Source: Promerops cafer (taxonomy: Eukaryota; Chordata; Aves; Passeriformes; Nectariniidae). Taken from it: a DNA stretch of 64,000 nucleotides. The position numbers and the translations under genes were made by a program. Positions 13,540 to 23,480 of the stretch are shown one piece after another (the stretch's first letter is position 1; every line of letters starts with the position of its first letter). A model generated the notes under the pieces. The model did not search any database. It saw only the letters and a program-made list of their open reading frames with translations, and was not told the DNA's origin. The stretch is taken from the NCBI GenBank assembly GCA_013398275.1, contig VZSE01002186.1, positions 1,826,428 to 1,890,427 of the forward strand, read 5' to 3'.

Positions 13540-14130
13540 GCGCTGCTTTTCCTACAGCCCCACCTCGCGGCCGCAGCGCAGCGCAGCCGCCTCCGCCGTC
13601 CCCCGGCCCGCCCCGCCCTGGCCCGGCAGCCTCTTCGGGGCCGGGGGTCCTCGGAACCGGGGCCGCTCCGCGGTACCCTCGCCCCTTGCGCACCCTTACC
13701 CCTTCTCCCTCCCTCCCGCCCGCCCTCCCTTCCAGGGGCTCTGTGCGAGCTCCCTCCTTCCCTTCCTGCCCCTCCGTTCCCTGCCGCCGCCTCCTCCTCC
13801 GCTGCCTCCCGGCGCCGCGTCTCGCCCGGCATGGCGAGCAAGGACGGTAGGAGCCCCGCTCCCTCCCCCCGCTCTCCCCGGCCGGGCGGTGGGCTGTGAG
13901 GGTGCGTGTGCCCGGGGATGGCGGAGCGGAGCTGGGGCGCTCCGGGATTCCTCTCCGAGGACCTTCCGCGGGAGGTGGGAGCGGGGATGGCCGGCTGCAG
14001 TTTTCGTCCCGTCGGCCGCCCCCGAGGGCCCCGCGGGACCCCCGCTCCTGCCCCGCCCCAGTAGACCCCGGGCCGGGGCTGCGCCCCCCTTCACCCCCTC
14101 CACCCTCGGCTCATCCCTTCCTTTCTTGCA
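13540..14130 (+). promoter_or_regulatory. RBBP7: CpG island and promoter region of the RBBP7 locus
   Basis: GC content and CpG density rise sharply from about 13540 and stay high through exon 1, intron 1 and exon 2. Upstream of the ATG at 13831 are GC-box-like CCCGCCC/CCCCGCCC runs and C/T-rich tracts; no TATA box is evident. This is a housekeeping-type promoter. CpGs have not obviously decayed, so the promoter may still be unmethylated in the germ line although the coding frame behind it is broken. Confidence 0.75.
13831..13846 (+). pseudogene. RBBP7: RBBP7 exon 1 (start codon, MASKD)
   Basis: ATG at 13831 in a GC-rich leader, codons for MASKD plus one base, then donor GTAGGA. Intact by itself. 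Confidence 0.8.
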
Positions 14131-14131
14131 G

Positions 14132-14275
14132 TGCTGGAGGAGACGGTGGAGGAGCGTGTCATCAGCGAGGAGTACAAGATCTGGAAGAAAAACACCCCCT
14201 TCTTGTACGACCTGTGATGACACATGCCCTGGAGTGGCCCAGCCTCACGGTGCAGTGGCTGCCTGATGTGGCCAG
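14132..14275 (+). pseudogene. RBBP7: RBBP7 exon 2 with one-base deletion
   Basis: Acceptor TTCTTGCAG and donor GTGAGA are good. The exon reads VLEETVEERVISEEYKIW and onward to FLYDL, then one G is missing after 14214, giving an immediate TGA. Shifting frame by one base restores VMTHALEWPSLTVQWLPDVAR. The N-terminal helix that contacts histone H4 is encoded here. Confidence 0.85.
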
Positions 14276-16105
14276 GTGAGAGACAGGAAGGGAAGGTGCC
14301 GGGGAGGCGCTCGGCTCCTTTTCTGTTAACCGTGTGTGCTGAGTAACTTGAGGATAAAACCACGCAAGACGAGAACAATTTGGGTTAGACTTCTCTTTGT
14401 TAGGTTGTAGTTCTTTATTTTGCTTACAGCTGTAAAAACCCTTCGGGTGTGCAGAAGCATCGAGGAAAAAGGTCACAAGCTGATACTTCGCCGAAGTATA
14501 GATTAGCCTAGCAGAAGGTGTTGTGAGGTGTGAACACAGAAATCTTTCTCAATTTATTTCTAAATAAGAGATCTAGTGCTCATCTTTAGTTAATTCTGAT
14601 TGAGAAATCTATCTACTAAATTAGCTCATTCTTAAAGACTGCTTTTCCTCATGTGCACTATTATCTGCTCTTCTGTCCAAGCCATAGTATATATACTACA
14701 TATATATATAGTATAAGCTTGATATCTTTCAAGTCTGGACTTATTTAAGAGGATATTCTAAAACTGATTCTTTGCATCCTGGTTTTGTCCCTGGTTCATT
14801 GTTGAATTCACGTGTTTAAATTTCCCGTTCTTCTGCATCCCCCTGAAAAAGTTGTGGGCTCAGTTTAATTTCTTAAAGAATCATGAAGATGGGGATAGAA
14901 CCTGTTCATGTGCCAACTGCTACAGAACTTAAATTGTTGCAGTAACAACTCAGGGTTCCACTGAGGTAGTGGACAAGGACTGGTGTAACATGGATTTAGG
15001 TAGATTTTAAAATATGTTATGTGTAAGCTTCATGCAGTTATCAGAGGATGGTCTCTTTCTTCTTTGAAGTTTCACTTTACATATGGGTTGTTTTACATGT
15101 TGGTTAGGTGATCACTTCATTTGGTGTACCAGAATGTTTGGGGATGATGTTGAGAGATGTGAGCTAACTAGTCGTGGCATGGAGAAAATGCAGTGGGGAT
15201 TTGAGGGTGTGGAGCCCTTATGAGGAATGCTTCTGCTTGCCTTGTGTTTTGCAGATTGACTTAATATTCAGTTTAAAACCTGGTATTTCCAATCATCCAG
15301 TGTCAAAATATGTAAGCCTTTTAAGGCAAGGACTGCCTCTTTGTACAGCATGTGACGTGGTGGGACACCTGTTCCTGATGCAAGTAAGTGCATGTGTATT
15401 GTGTTTCTTGTTTGGTTTTGTATTTTTTCTCCCCTCTACATTTGGAAGTGGTGTAGTAATACCTGTGGTAGTTTGTGATTACCCAAATGATTCTGGGTTA
15501 CTTGGATTCAGGCAACATAATTAGTTTATTGCATTCAAGAATGCAGAGGTTGCTTGGTTTTTACTGCTCAGATTTGTCCTTTCAGAGATAAATGGCACCA
15601 TGCATCCAGATATTTGCTTTTAACTAAATGTTGCATTCAACCACCAGAAGAGAAATTTGATTCTAGTTAAGATAACTGGTAAAAGCTCCTAAGAGAAGTA
15701 ACTAAAATAGGTTGCCACTTGTCCCCTCAGGATTTATGTTTTGTGGAAAGGAGTATTGATTGTTTCCTGAACCAGTACTGTGAGACTCTAGGGAAATTAG
15801 ACCAACGTAGGTATTGGGGTCACCTTTAAGTGCTGTGCAAACTGTAGCTGTCCCTTTCAAGTCACAGTGGCAGTGTTTACTGCCTTGTTTTGTCACTCAA
15901 GCCTTGCTGGTTGTGTCTTTAGTTTGCTCATGGCAGAGTCCAGTTTACTTTATTGCACAAATCTGTGCAACAAAGGGGAGGATCTCTTAGGGAATGTCCC
16001 TTTTCTAGCTCCCTGAAGAGGTTTGGATCTTCAGGGTTATTGAGGCAAGCTATGGAACTTCTGGAACTGAGCACATTTTATTCCAACATTTATTATTCTA
16101 AACAG

Positions 16106-16248
16106 GCCAGAAGGAAAGGATTATGCTCTGCACTGGCTGATTTTGGGAACACAGACATCTGATGAACAGAACCACCTGGTTGTTGCCAGAGTCCAGATTC
16201 CCAACAATGATCAGTTTGATGCTTTGCAGTCTGACAGTGAGAAAGGAG
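16106..16248 (+). pseudogene. RBBP7: RBBP7 exon 3
   Basis: Acceptor CTAAACAG, donor GTGGGC. Reads open as PEGKDYALHWLILGTQTSDE and on to DSEKG. Family members usually have LVLGTHTSDE, so two residues differ in a normally fixed block. Confidence 0.85.
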
Positions 16249-16700
16249 GTGGGCATGCAGCATTCTTAGGTTCTGTTTGAGCAGTATCATTACTGCTTTC
16301 AGTTGTTCTGATAATGATATTCTTTCTGTTAAGTACAAAAATGGACATATATTTACCAGTCCACACTAATTCTAGACAACTAAAAAGAGGAAACTTTTTG
16401 TTTCAGAAGAGCTTAGCTAACATTGATGTGCAATCCCTACTAGAATTTCTACCAGCTCTCAGTTGTGGTGAAAACTGGTACACATCTACCTCAAATAAAG
16501 ACCAAAGCTCTGAAAGAGGATTCCAAATACCAAAAGTGTTAATGCTATTGGTGTTACGTGGTGTGAGTCTTTCCTAGTCTTTGCTTGTGTTTAATAAGGT
16601 GCTACCACTGTTTCTTGCAGGTGGAAAAATGCTGTGAAGTGCTGTTTCAGTAGCCTAAAATAATGGATGGGATAAACTGACATTTTTCTGACAACTATAG

Positions 16701-16874
16701 AATTCGGTGGCTTTGGATCTGTGACTGGCAAAATTGAGATGGAGATTAAAATTAACCACGAGGGTGAAGTGAGCCGTGCCCGTTACATGCCGCAGAATCC
16801 GTGCATCATTGCGACAAAAACGCCCTCAGCTGATGAGCTCGTGTTTGACTACACTAAGCATCCTTCAAAACCAG
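16701..16874 (+). pseudogene. RBBP7: RBBP7 exon 4
   Basis: Acceptor ACTATAG, donor GTGGGT. Open frame with FGGFGSVTGKIEMEIKINHE, then RYMPQNPCIIATKT. The usual VLVFDY is read here as ELVFDY, a charged residue in a buried strand. Confidence 0.88.
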
Positions 16875-17184
16875 GTGGGTCAGACTCCTTGGAGCTAAGC
16901 AAAATGCCTCTTGTCAAAGAGGGGTAAACTCGTGTTTAACTGTGATTGGGAGAGAGCTGCTGGGCTCTGGGACCCAAAGGAGAAGGGCCCATATCTTCAG
17001 TGACTTTAACTGTCCGTTGATGCTCACTTCCATAGAAGAATCTTGGTAGAAGCAGCACTTTCTGAAGAGGTTCATGTATAAAATACAATTATTGCAACAG
17101 AAACAAAGTTCTTGGGTGATAATGATGCTCCTATGGATTGATGTGCAAGGAGGTGCTAAATGAAAGGAATTTTCTGTCTTTCAG

Positions 17185-17300
17185 ACCCAAGTGGAGAGTG
17201 TAATCCTGACCTTAGATTAAGAGGACACCAGAAGGAAGGCTATGACTTATCATGGAACTCAAATTTGAGTGGACATCTTCTCAGTGCATCAGATGATAAG
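17185..17300 (+). pseudogene. RBBP7: RBBP7 exon 5
   Basis: Acceptor CTTTCAG, donor GTAAAA. Open frame with PSGECNPDLRLRGHQKEGY, then LSASDDK. The usual GYGLSW is GYDLSW, and the terminal H of DDH is K. Confidence 0.88.
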
Positions 17301-17858
17301 GTAAAAACCACATATTTTCCCCTGTTTAAAAAAGCCCAACTCCTCCTAATTTATGCTGTAGTAGAAGATTGGAGAAAATCTTTCCTAGTGCAGCTGTGTA
17401 TTGTTATATGGGGAAGCTCTCACATATTGTAGGTACATTTCTAAAGGCTGTCAGTTGGCTTTAGACTGTAATCAACCATGAGTTCTTTTTAAGGTTCTTG
17501 ATGTAAGGACAGAATGTTTCGATAGTTGTCTGCTGCAAAAAACTCTTTAAACTGGATTGGGTCAGAACATAAATTAGTAAGACTCTCAAAGATCAATAAC
17601 TAATAGCTTATAAATTTCTTTGTGGACTTTAAAAGTGTAAATTGCTTTTGTGACCTTCTAAATAATCCTTGGGCCTTGAACTTGCAGAAAACTGATTGAT
17701 AACTTAGCTCTCATTTATGGCATGGTAAGTGTTCTTTTTCAAAAGCAAAGAACTGCTTCAGGAGTGTCATCTCTTTATATGCAGAGTGTGATTGATTAGT
17801 TATTTGAAAGATGATACAATCTGAGTCTGCATTTCAATAGAATATGGCTTATTTGCAG

Positions 17859-17909
17859 ACGGTGTGTTTATGGGATGTAAATGCTGGACCCGAAGAGTAC
17901 AAGTAGAAG
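17859..17909 (+). pseudogene. RBBP7: RBBP7 exon 6 with in-frame stop
   Basis: After acceptor ATTTGCAG the exon reads TVCLWDVNAGPEEYK and then TAG at 17904-17906. The family reads PKEGK at this point before its donor. The exon may end at GTTTCT (from 17910) or at GTAGAA (from 17903); neither donor is strong. With the first, the stop is within the exon. Confidence 0.75.
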
Positions 17910-18216
17910 GTTTCTCTAAAATAATGTGCTGTAGAGAGGCTTTAGATTCAAACCTAATTTTGTGAGCTTTGCTTATTTAATTAGGTGCAAATAACAGTGA
18001 TTTTTAGAGAAATTTCATGGAATATGGTAAATCTGAAATAATGTTCTCTGTTCAGTATGAGAAATCTTAAGACTAAAGCAGTTTGTCTGAGCTACTGGAT
18101 ATCCTCTGTGCTGGAAGAAACAGAGTATAGTTAAAATTAGTGGCCAGGGTGCTGGTTATTCAGGATATGCTTTAGAAATCAGTAGGTGCTCTACTGAAGT
18201 TGTTTTCTTTCAATAG

Positions 18217-18299
18217 GTTCACTGGTCTCCTCATAATGAAACCATTCTTTTCCTTGCTTCAAGCGGTACCAATCGTCCCCTTAACGTATGGGATCTAAG
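18217..18299 (+). pseudogene. RBBP7: RBBP7 exon 10 equivalent with six-base insertion
   Basis: Acceptor CAATAG, donor GTGAGG. Reads VHWSPHNETILFLASSGTN and on to WDL. Two residues (FL) are inserted into the ILASSGT block, probably by local duplication of TTCCTT-like sequence, and the D and second R of TDRR have become N and P. It lies only about 310 bases after exon 6, where exons 7-9 should intervene. Confidence 0.82.
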
Positions 18300-19204
18300 G
18301 TGAGGAGCAATTCCTTTCTGTTAGTACATATGAACAGATGGTTAAAAACAAGGCTGCAGGCCTGCATTATCTGGCAGGTTTGATTTGTGCTGTTCTCTAG
18401 CCTTCCTTGCTTACCTCAGGCCTGGTCTTGTGGGTATAAATAGAAACAGCACAGTACATCTAAAGTTACTTCTCTATCAGGATTTCTTGCTAATAGCATT
18501 GTCTTCTGTTGTCCACTTGTGGCCTAGATTCAAAAGACATAATGTGCAACAGTGTTAAAGTGGTAGGATAAAAAGCAGTTCTTTAATGAAAGCTTTCAGG
18601 TGCACAAATCTGGTTATATGTGTATACCTGACAAAGGATTTCTGCAATTTTTAAAAGATTAGTTAATCAGTTTATCTAGCAGGTACATCCACAAGGAGAT
18701 CAACTGGCCCAGTAAAACACCCTTGGGTCTGGCCCTTTGGAGTTGGTCCAGGGGTTTCTTTGCCCTATTTCTTGTTATGTCTCTCAACTTCTGGTGGAAA
18801 ACAAGATGTCCTTGTCAGAAATCCTGTTCTTAAGTGTAAGACTAAACAGAATTTCAGGAATGTGTTAGAAAGGGTTAGCTAATTATTCTAAAATATGAGC
18901 GAGGGCAGGAAAAGTACTAGAAATCATACAACTATATATTAAAAATCTACAAAGCTACAAATTTGAAGGCTAAAAATCTTTAGGCATCACATCAGTAAGT
19001 GATTTTTGCCTCCATGTGCTTCACAAGTTGAGATTCCATTTCAGTAATGACAGTGCCAGACAGTTGATGTTTTATACCTGGTGCTTATAGATATTTCACA
19101 GCGAGAAACACAAATTGCAAATATGGGAAACAAAGGCCAGGAACTAGTCAATTAAGCTGACAGAGAATACAATTGTCATTTTAATATAAAGTACTTTCTT
19201 ACAG

Positions 19205-19262
19205 TAAAATTGGAGAAGAGCAGTCTGCAGAGGATGCAGAAGATGGACCTCCTGAGCTGCTG
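19205..19262 (+). pseudogene. RBBP7: RBBP7 exon 11
   Basis: Acceptor TCTTACAG, donor GTACCC. Reads KIGEEQSAEDAEDGPPELL without change in the acidic loop typical of RBBP4/7. Confidence 0.85.
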
Positions 19263-19767
19263 GTACCCTTTTGTTCACGTTTCAGTGTGCTGACATGCTG
19301 TGTGGCAGTGAGATGTCTTGTCACTGTGCTGCTAAAACTGCAGCTGTTCATAAATCTTTTCACCTCTCTGGTTTTCCGTCCATTGCTTTAATTTGCTGTA
19401 GGCTTCCTCTCTTCAGTTCTGAAGGTTTCTCCATTTCTTGTGTGACCCTGTAAGTGCTCTTGGAGATAATCAGAATGAAATATGGCTGGATTTCACAGCC
19501 CAGCCCTGTGTGAAGAGAGACCATTTTGAGGATGTCAGTTGTTACTGTCATAATAGGAACTGTTATCTCAAATGCTGTCTCAGCAACTGCGTCTGTGTCC
19601 ATGAGCAGCTGAACATGCACCTTCCTTATGTCTGTTGTGAATCTCTAGTAGCAGGTTTTTCTTTAGGTAGTCGTTACCATGATGAACTTAACTTAAGAAT
19701 CCTGGGTTTTAACAGATTTCTCTAGAGTTGAAATGGCTTACTGAAGCTTGTGGGGTTTTTTTAACAG

Positions 19768-19876
19768 TTTATGTGGAGGACACACTGCCAAAATTTCAGA
19801 CTTCAGTTGGAATCCTAATGAGCCTTGGGTAGTCTGTTCTGTATCAGAGGACAACATAATGCAGATATGGCAGATG
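19768..19876 (+). pseudogene. RBBP7: RBBP7 exon 12 with two-base deletion
   Basis: Acceptor TTTTTAACAG, donor GTGAGT. Relative to the family's FIHGGHTAKIS block the first codons are two bases short (near 19772-19774), a frameshift. After it the frame reads GGHTAKISDFSWNPNEPWV and on to NIMQIWQM. Confidence 0.8.
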
Positions 19877-20690
19877 GTGAGTGTCACAACAGCTCTTGAG
19901 TTACTCTGAAGCTTGTTGTATAAATGAAACTGAAAAGGCTTGTTCTTCTTAGGGCAGCTTGTGCCTTCAAAGACTGAAAGTTGTCTGTGCCATATACTTC
20001 TTGATCTAATCAAGAAGTGTAAGACTTTAAAAAGAAAACCAAGACTAAAACAACTTGAATAAAAGCAACTGCTAGTTAATTCTTGATTCCAAGTCCTAGG
20101 TTATAATTAATATAAAGATTTATTCTTAATAAAGCAGTTGCAAACTTATATCCAATATTAGCCAAGACTTATTCTTGCCCCCCCCCCCATATATTGGCTG
20201 TAAAGAAGGATGCCTTTTAAATCCCAAGTTAGTTCATATTACTTTACGTTACTGGAAATAGATCAGCTATTTTAGAAATGTTGAATAAAGTAATTTGGGA
20301 ATAAATTGAATTAAAAAACTCTAATGGACTTAAATGTACGTCACAGGTCAGGCTTCTTTTTTTAGTACTTGCTCTTGTTTTGTGTGTTTAGACTGTGTTT
20401 GAAATAATTACAAATAAAATGTTCATAAGAGGGCTAGTGGTTAAATGGCCCCTGCTTTTGCTGTGGAAATGGAGCAATGCAAGAAGGCAGCTGCCAAAAT
20501 GTAGCCACTGTGTACATACTGTGTACAATTTGGCATTCCTTTAAGGAAGGGCAGGGAGAAAATCCCTTCAAGGAGGGGATGATGGCTGTGCCACCTTGGT
20601 CTTATTGAGGGCTTTTTCTATATGAAGTGTAGAAGATTGTTTAAAAACCATTGTGTGTATCACTTGTAATGTAATGCTTTGTGTCTTCAG

Positions 20691-20759
20691 GCAGAAAACA
20701 TTTACAGTGATGAAGAACCAGATATAACAGCAGCTGAACTGGAAGCTCAAGGATTTTAA
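20691..20759 (+). pseudogene. RBBP7: RBBP7 terminal exon and stop
   Basis: Acceptor GTGTCTTCAG, then AENIYSDEEPDITAAELEAQ, GF and TAA at 20757-20759. Length and acidic character match the RBBP7 tail, which differs from the RBBP4 tail. Confidence 0.85.
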
Positions 20760-21235
20760 CTTTCCTTCTTTAAGGAACTCCTGGGAATGACATAGTAATA
20801 TAATTTGACTACTGTATATATAAAATAAAGCCCTGGAAAAAACCCCCAAAACCAAGTACCAAAACAAAAATCCCACAATCACTGGGCAGAAGCATTACAT
20901 CAAAACAAGAATATTCCTAATTGGATTAAGCAAAAAGCTTGATAAGTATAATCAAGTTCTCATGGGATACCCTCGGTTCTGTGGGACACTTTGAGCTCTT
21001 CTATAATGTACAGCAATTATCTTTAGAGAAAATAAGAATTACTTAATACCTGTGTCCATATTTTTAAATAAACTTTGTGTGTTCCTGTAAATAAAATGGT
21101 CAAATACTCACTCTTCACACACAGAAACTGTATTTAAAAAAACCCTTTTTATTAATATGTAAAAAGAGCTTTTCACTTTTATACACCACTTTTGTATTTG
21201 TTCTGCATAAATAAAATCTATTTTAAAAAATGTTG
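20760..21235 (+). terminator. RBBP7: RBBP7 3' UTR with several polyadenylation signals
   Basis: AATAAA occurs at 20824-20829, 21067-21072, 21090-21095 and 21210-21215. The last is followed by a GT-rich stretch (TGTTGGGTGTGTTT), a usual cleavage context, so the transcript end is placed near 21230. Confidence 0.6.
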
Positions 21236-23232
21236 GGTGTGTTTAATATCTGCTGGCATAAGTTGAATGCCTTCTTGCATTCAGTAAGAGAATAGAATTT
21301 AACGGCTGCCAGGTGATCAAGTTATGTATTTTTTAGTTTATAACTTAGCCCACAGTTAAAGGTCTGGGAAGATTAGCTGTCTTCATGAAAAAGAAAAAAA
21401 AAAAACCCAAAACTGGAATAGGTAACTTCTTCACAAAGGGAATGGGTATAGGAGGAGGTTTAAAGAAGCATGGGGAGAGCCAGTAATCTCCTGTAAAGTT
21501 CAAGTATAAATCTTGAGCAGACTCAAGTAACTTCTTTGTGTTTGGGTGATTAGTGGTTGGATTTTGGTAGTTTGTTTTGGTGGGTTTTATGTGAGCCAAT
21601 TGGGCAACTCTCTAAAATACATTAGTGTCTGAACAAATAATAGACAAACACACAGATTGCTTCTAAACCTCAGACTGACTGAAAAGCTTGAGAATTTTGG
21701 CTGTCTAGAAGCAAAATTTCTTCATATTTATCATGGATCTACAAACAGGTGATGGATTATGTAGGGAGCTGTCAGACAAATCTAAGTGACTAAGTGGAGT
21801 TTATAGCTCTTAGCTATTTAAGACCTTAATTAAATTAATTGCTGGCTGTCTTGATCTTTCTGCTCAAGCTGAAAAAAAAAAAAAAATTACAGTCATGACT
21901 GATAGTGAAAATGTGATGCCTTGCTCTCCTCTCCACTGGAATGGTAACAAGTTAGTAGACTACTGAGCTCAAGCTGTGTATCTGAAGCTGCCTGTGCTGG
22001 CTCTGGCTGGGATGGAGTGCATGTCCATCCGAGCAGTGATGTGGTGCTGGGGGCTGTGGTTTGGATTTATGGCTGGAATGGTGCTGATAAGGCACCTGTG
22101 CTTTGGCTCTTGCTGGGCAGTGCTTGCACACTGGGTAGGCTGGGGAGAAGGGGCATGAGCTGGGGAGGAGACACAGCTTGGACAGCTGACCCCAACTGGC
22201 CAAAGGGATATTCCTTACTTTAGGCCATGCTTAGCAGTAAAATGGGTGGAGGAAGATGAAGGCGGCCTTTCATGGTGGCCATTGCTTGGATGGTGGCAGG
22301 GCATTGACCTGTGTCAGGGAGGAGGCAAATGGTTTCATTCCCCCCTCACCCACTTCTGAAACTCCTTCCAGCTGTACCCTGGAGATTTTCTTCCTGTTCT
22401 CTCCCCTGCCCCGCTGGGGACAGCAAGTGACAGCGCATGATAAGCATTAAACACTGAATTCAGAGGTGGTTTATGGTCAAGCCCTACATTCTTTTGACAA
22501 TCATTCTGACACACCCAGCTCTTGAAAAGCAGGAAATGAACATGCCAGTGGGCCAGCTTTCTGGAAAAACAGAAATACTTCCCTGAGAGCATGGTGGTGG
22601 CTCCTCCTGGTGCAGAGAGAGCAGTGCTCTGTGACATGACCCCTCCCTACTGCTAGTCCTCTTCAGTGCTCCCTTCAAGGAGACCTCCTGGCTGCTTGGC
22701 TCCAACACGTAGAGCACAGCTCATCCCTAGAACTGGTGATTCCAGCTTTCCGTGTGAAATATGGTTGGGGTTGTTCACTGGTCTTTTTACTGCCTCACTA
22801 ACTGAATGGGAGAGGGAGAGTGGAGTGTAGTAACTACACTGCTCTTCTCCTTGCTTTTCTGATGCTACTTTTTCTTAATACCCTGCCTGCTGTTACCTGG
22901 GCACCCCCCTGCTTTGTAGTCACTGGGTCACCATGCATGGACTTCTCTCCATACCTTTTTCAATAATGGTTCCTACTAAAGTGATGCAGGTAGGTGCAAA
23001 AGAGCTTGAATATTCCTCTGGAGGGCTGAGATGCTGTTGGAGTTCAGCAGGCAGGTGACAAGTGGACAGGATGTGCTGAACAGCATGAAAGGTCAAACCT
23101 GCCAAAGGACCCCTTGGCCGCTGCTTTACTAACTGTGCTTTGGTCCTGCTGGTGTTCTGGGTGTACAAACACTAAAATGCCATGCACAGGAAATGGAAAT
23201 TAATGCGTTCTCTAAATATGGGTTTGGTTTGC
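21236..23232. other. Tail-to-tail intergenic region, left part
   Basis: No gene, RNA or recognised repeat. Contains poly-A runs (near 21388 and 21870) and a G-rich stretch at 22000-22350 whose ORFs on both strands have no recognisable domain. Confidence 0.45.
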
Positions 23233-23480
23233 CAGGTCCCCTGCCATGAGCAGGGACTCCTTCCACTAGACCAGGTTGCTCCAAGCCCCATCCAACCTGT
23301 CCTTGAACACTTCCACAGATGGGGCTTCAAGGTAAGGCATCCATAGCTTCTCTCTGCAACCTGTTCCAGTACCTCACTGCCCTCAGAGTAGAATTTCTTC
23401 CTAATATCTAATCTAAATCGACCTTTTGGGGTTTAAACTCATTACCCATTATCACTCCCCATGTTTGTGGTAAGTCCCTC
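23233..23480 (-). mobile_element. CR1 LINE fragment, minus orientation
   Basis: Contains the CR1 blocks CCTTCCACTAGACCAGG-like, CCTGTCCTTGAACACTTCC, GCAACCTGTTCCAGTACCTC and TTTCTTCCTAATATCTAATC in the order seen on the reverse strand of the element. The terminal octamer tail is missing at its left side, so this copy is internally truncated or eroded. Confidence 0.85.

Larger units (their letters stand above)
13831..20759 (+). pseudogene. RBBP7: RBBP7 (RbAp46) locus, intron-containing, coding frame disrupted
   Basis: RBBP7 is a WD40 histone-binding chaperone shared by HAT1, NuRD, Sin3 and PRC2-type complexes. Ten of the usual exons can be read: 13831-13846, 14132-14275, 16106-16248, 16701-16874, 17185-17300, 17859-about 17909, 18217-18299, 19205-19262, 19768-19876 and 20691-20759. 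Peptides such as VEERVISEEYKIWKKNTPF and HKE-type WD blocks identify RBBP7/RBBP4; the MASKD start, PEGKDYALHW and the C-terminal EPDITAAELEAQGF favour RBBP7. Lesions: one base lost after 14214; an in-frame TAG at 17904-17906; exons for about 105 central residues absent between 17910 and 18216; six extra bases in exon 10; two bases lost near 19773. Normally fixed residues are also changed (GYG to GYD, VLVFDY to ELVFDY, DDH to DDK, TDRR to TNRP). Introns are present, so it is not a retrocopy. Assembly error could explain one indel but hardly all of them. Confidence 0.85.

Noticed and set aside
13454..14223. Long ORFs on both strands through the GC-rich RBBP7 5' region (111-175 codons)
   Set aside because: GC-rich CpG islands lack stop codons by composition; the peptides are Gly/Arg/Pro-rich with no domain, and the true exons are 1 and 2 of RBBP7.
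13831..20759. RBBP7 as processed retrocopy
   Set aside because: Introns with good GT/AG sites are present between all recognised exons, and there is a CpG-island promoter.
13831..20759. RBBP7 lesions as pure sequencing errors
   Set aside because: Possible for the exon 2 and exon 12 indels, but not for missing exons, a six-base insertion and several nonsynonymous changes, while ten TXLNG exons in the same window have none.
13831..20759. The locus is RBBP4 instead of RBBP7
   Set aside because: PEGKDYALHW, SVTGKIE and the EPDITAAELEAQG tail are RBBP7-like, and the neighbours TXLNG and SYAP1 fit RBBP7.
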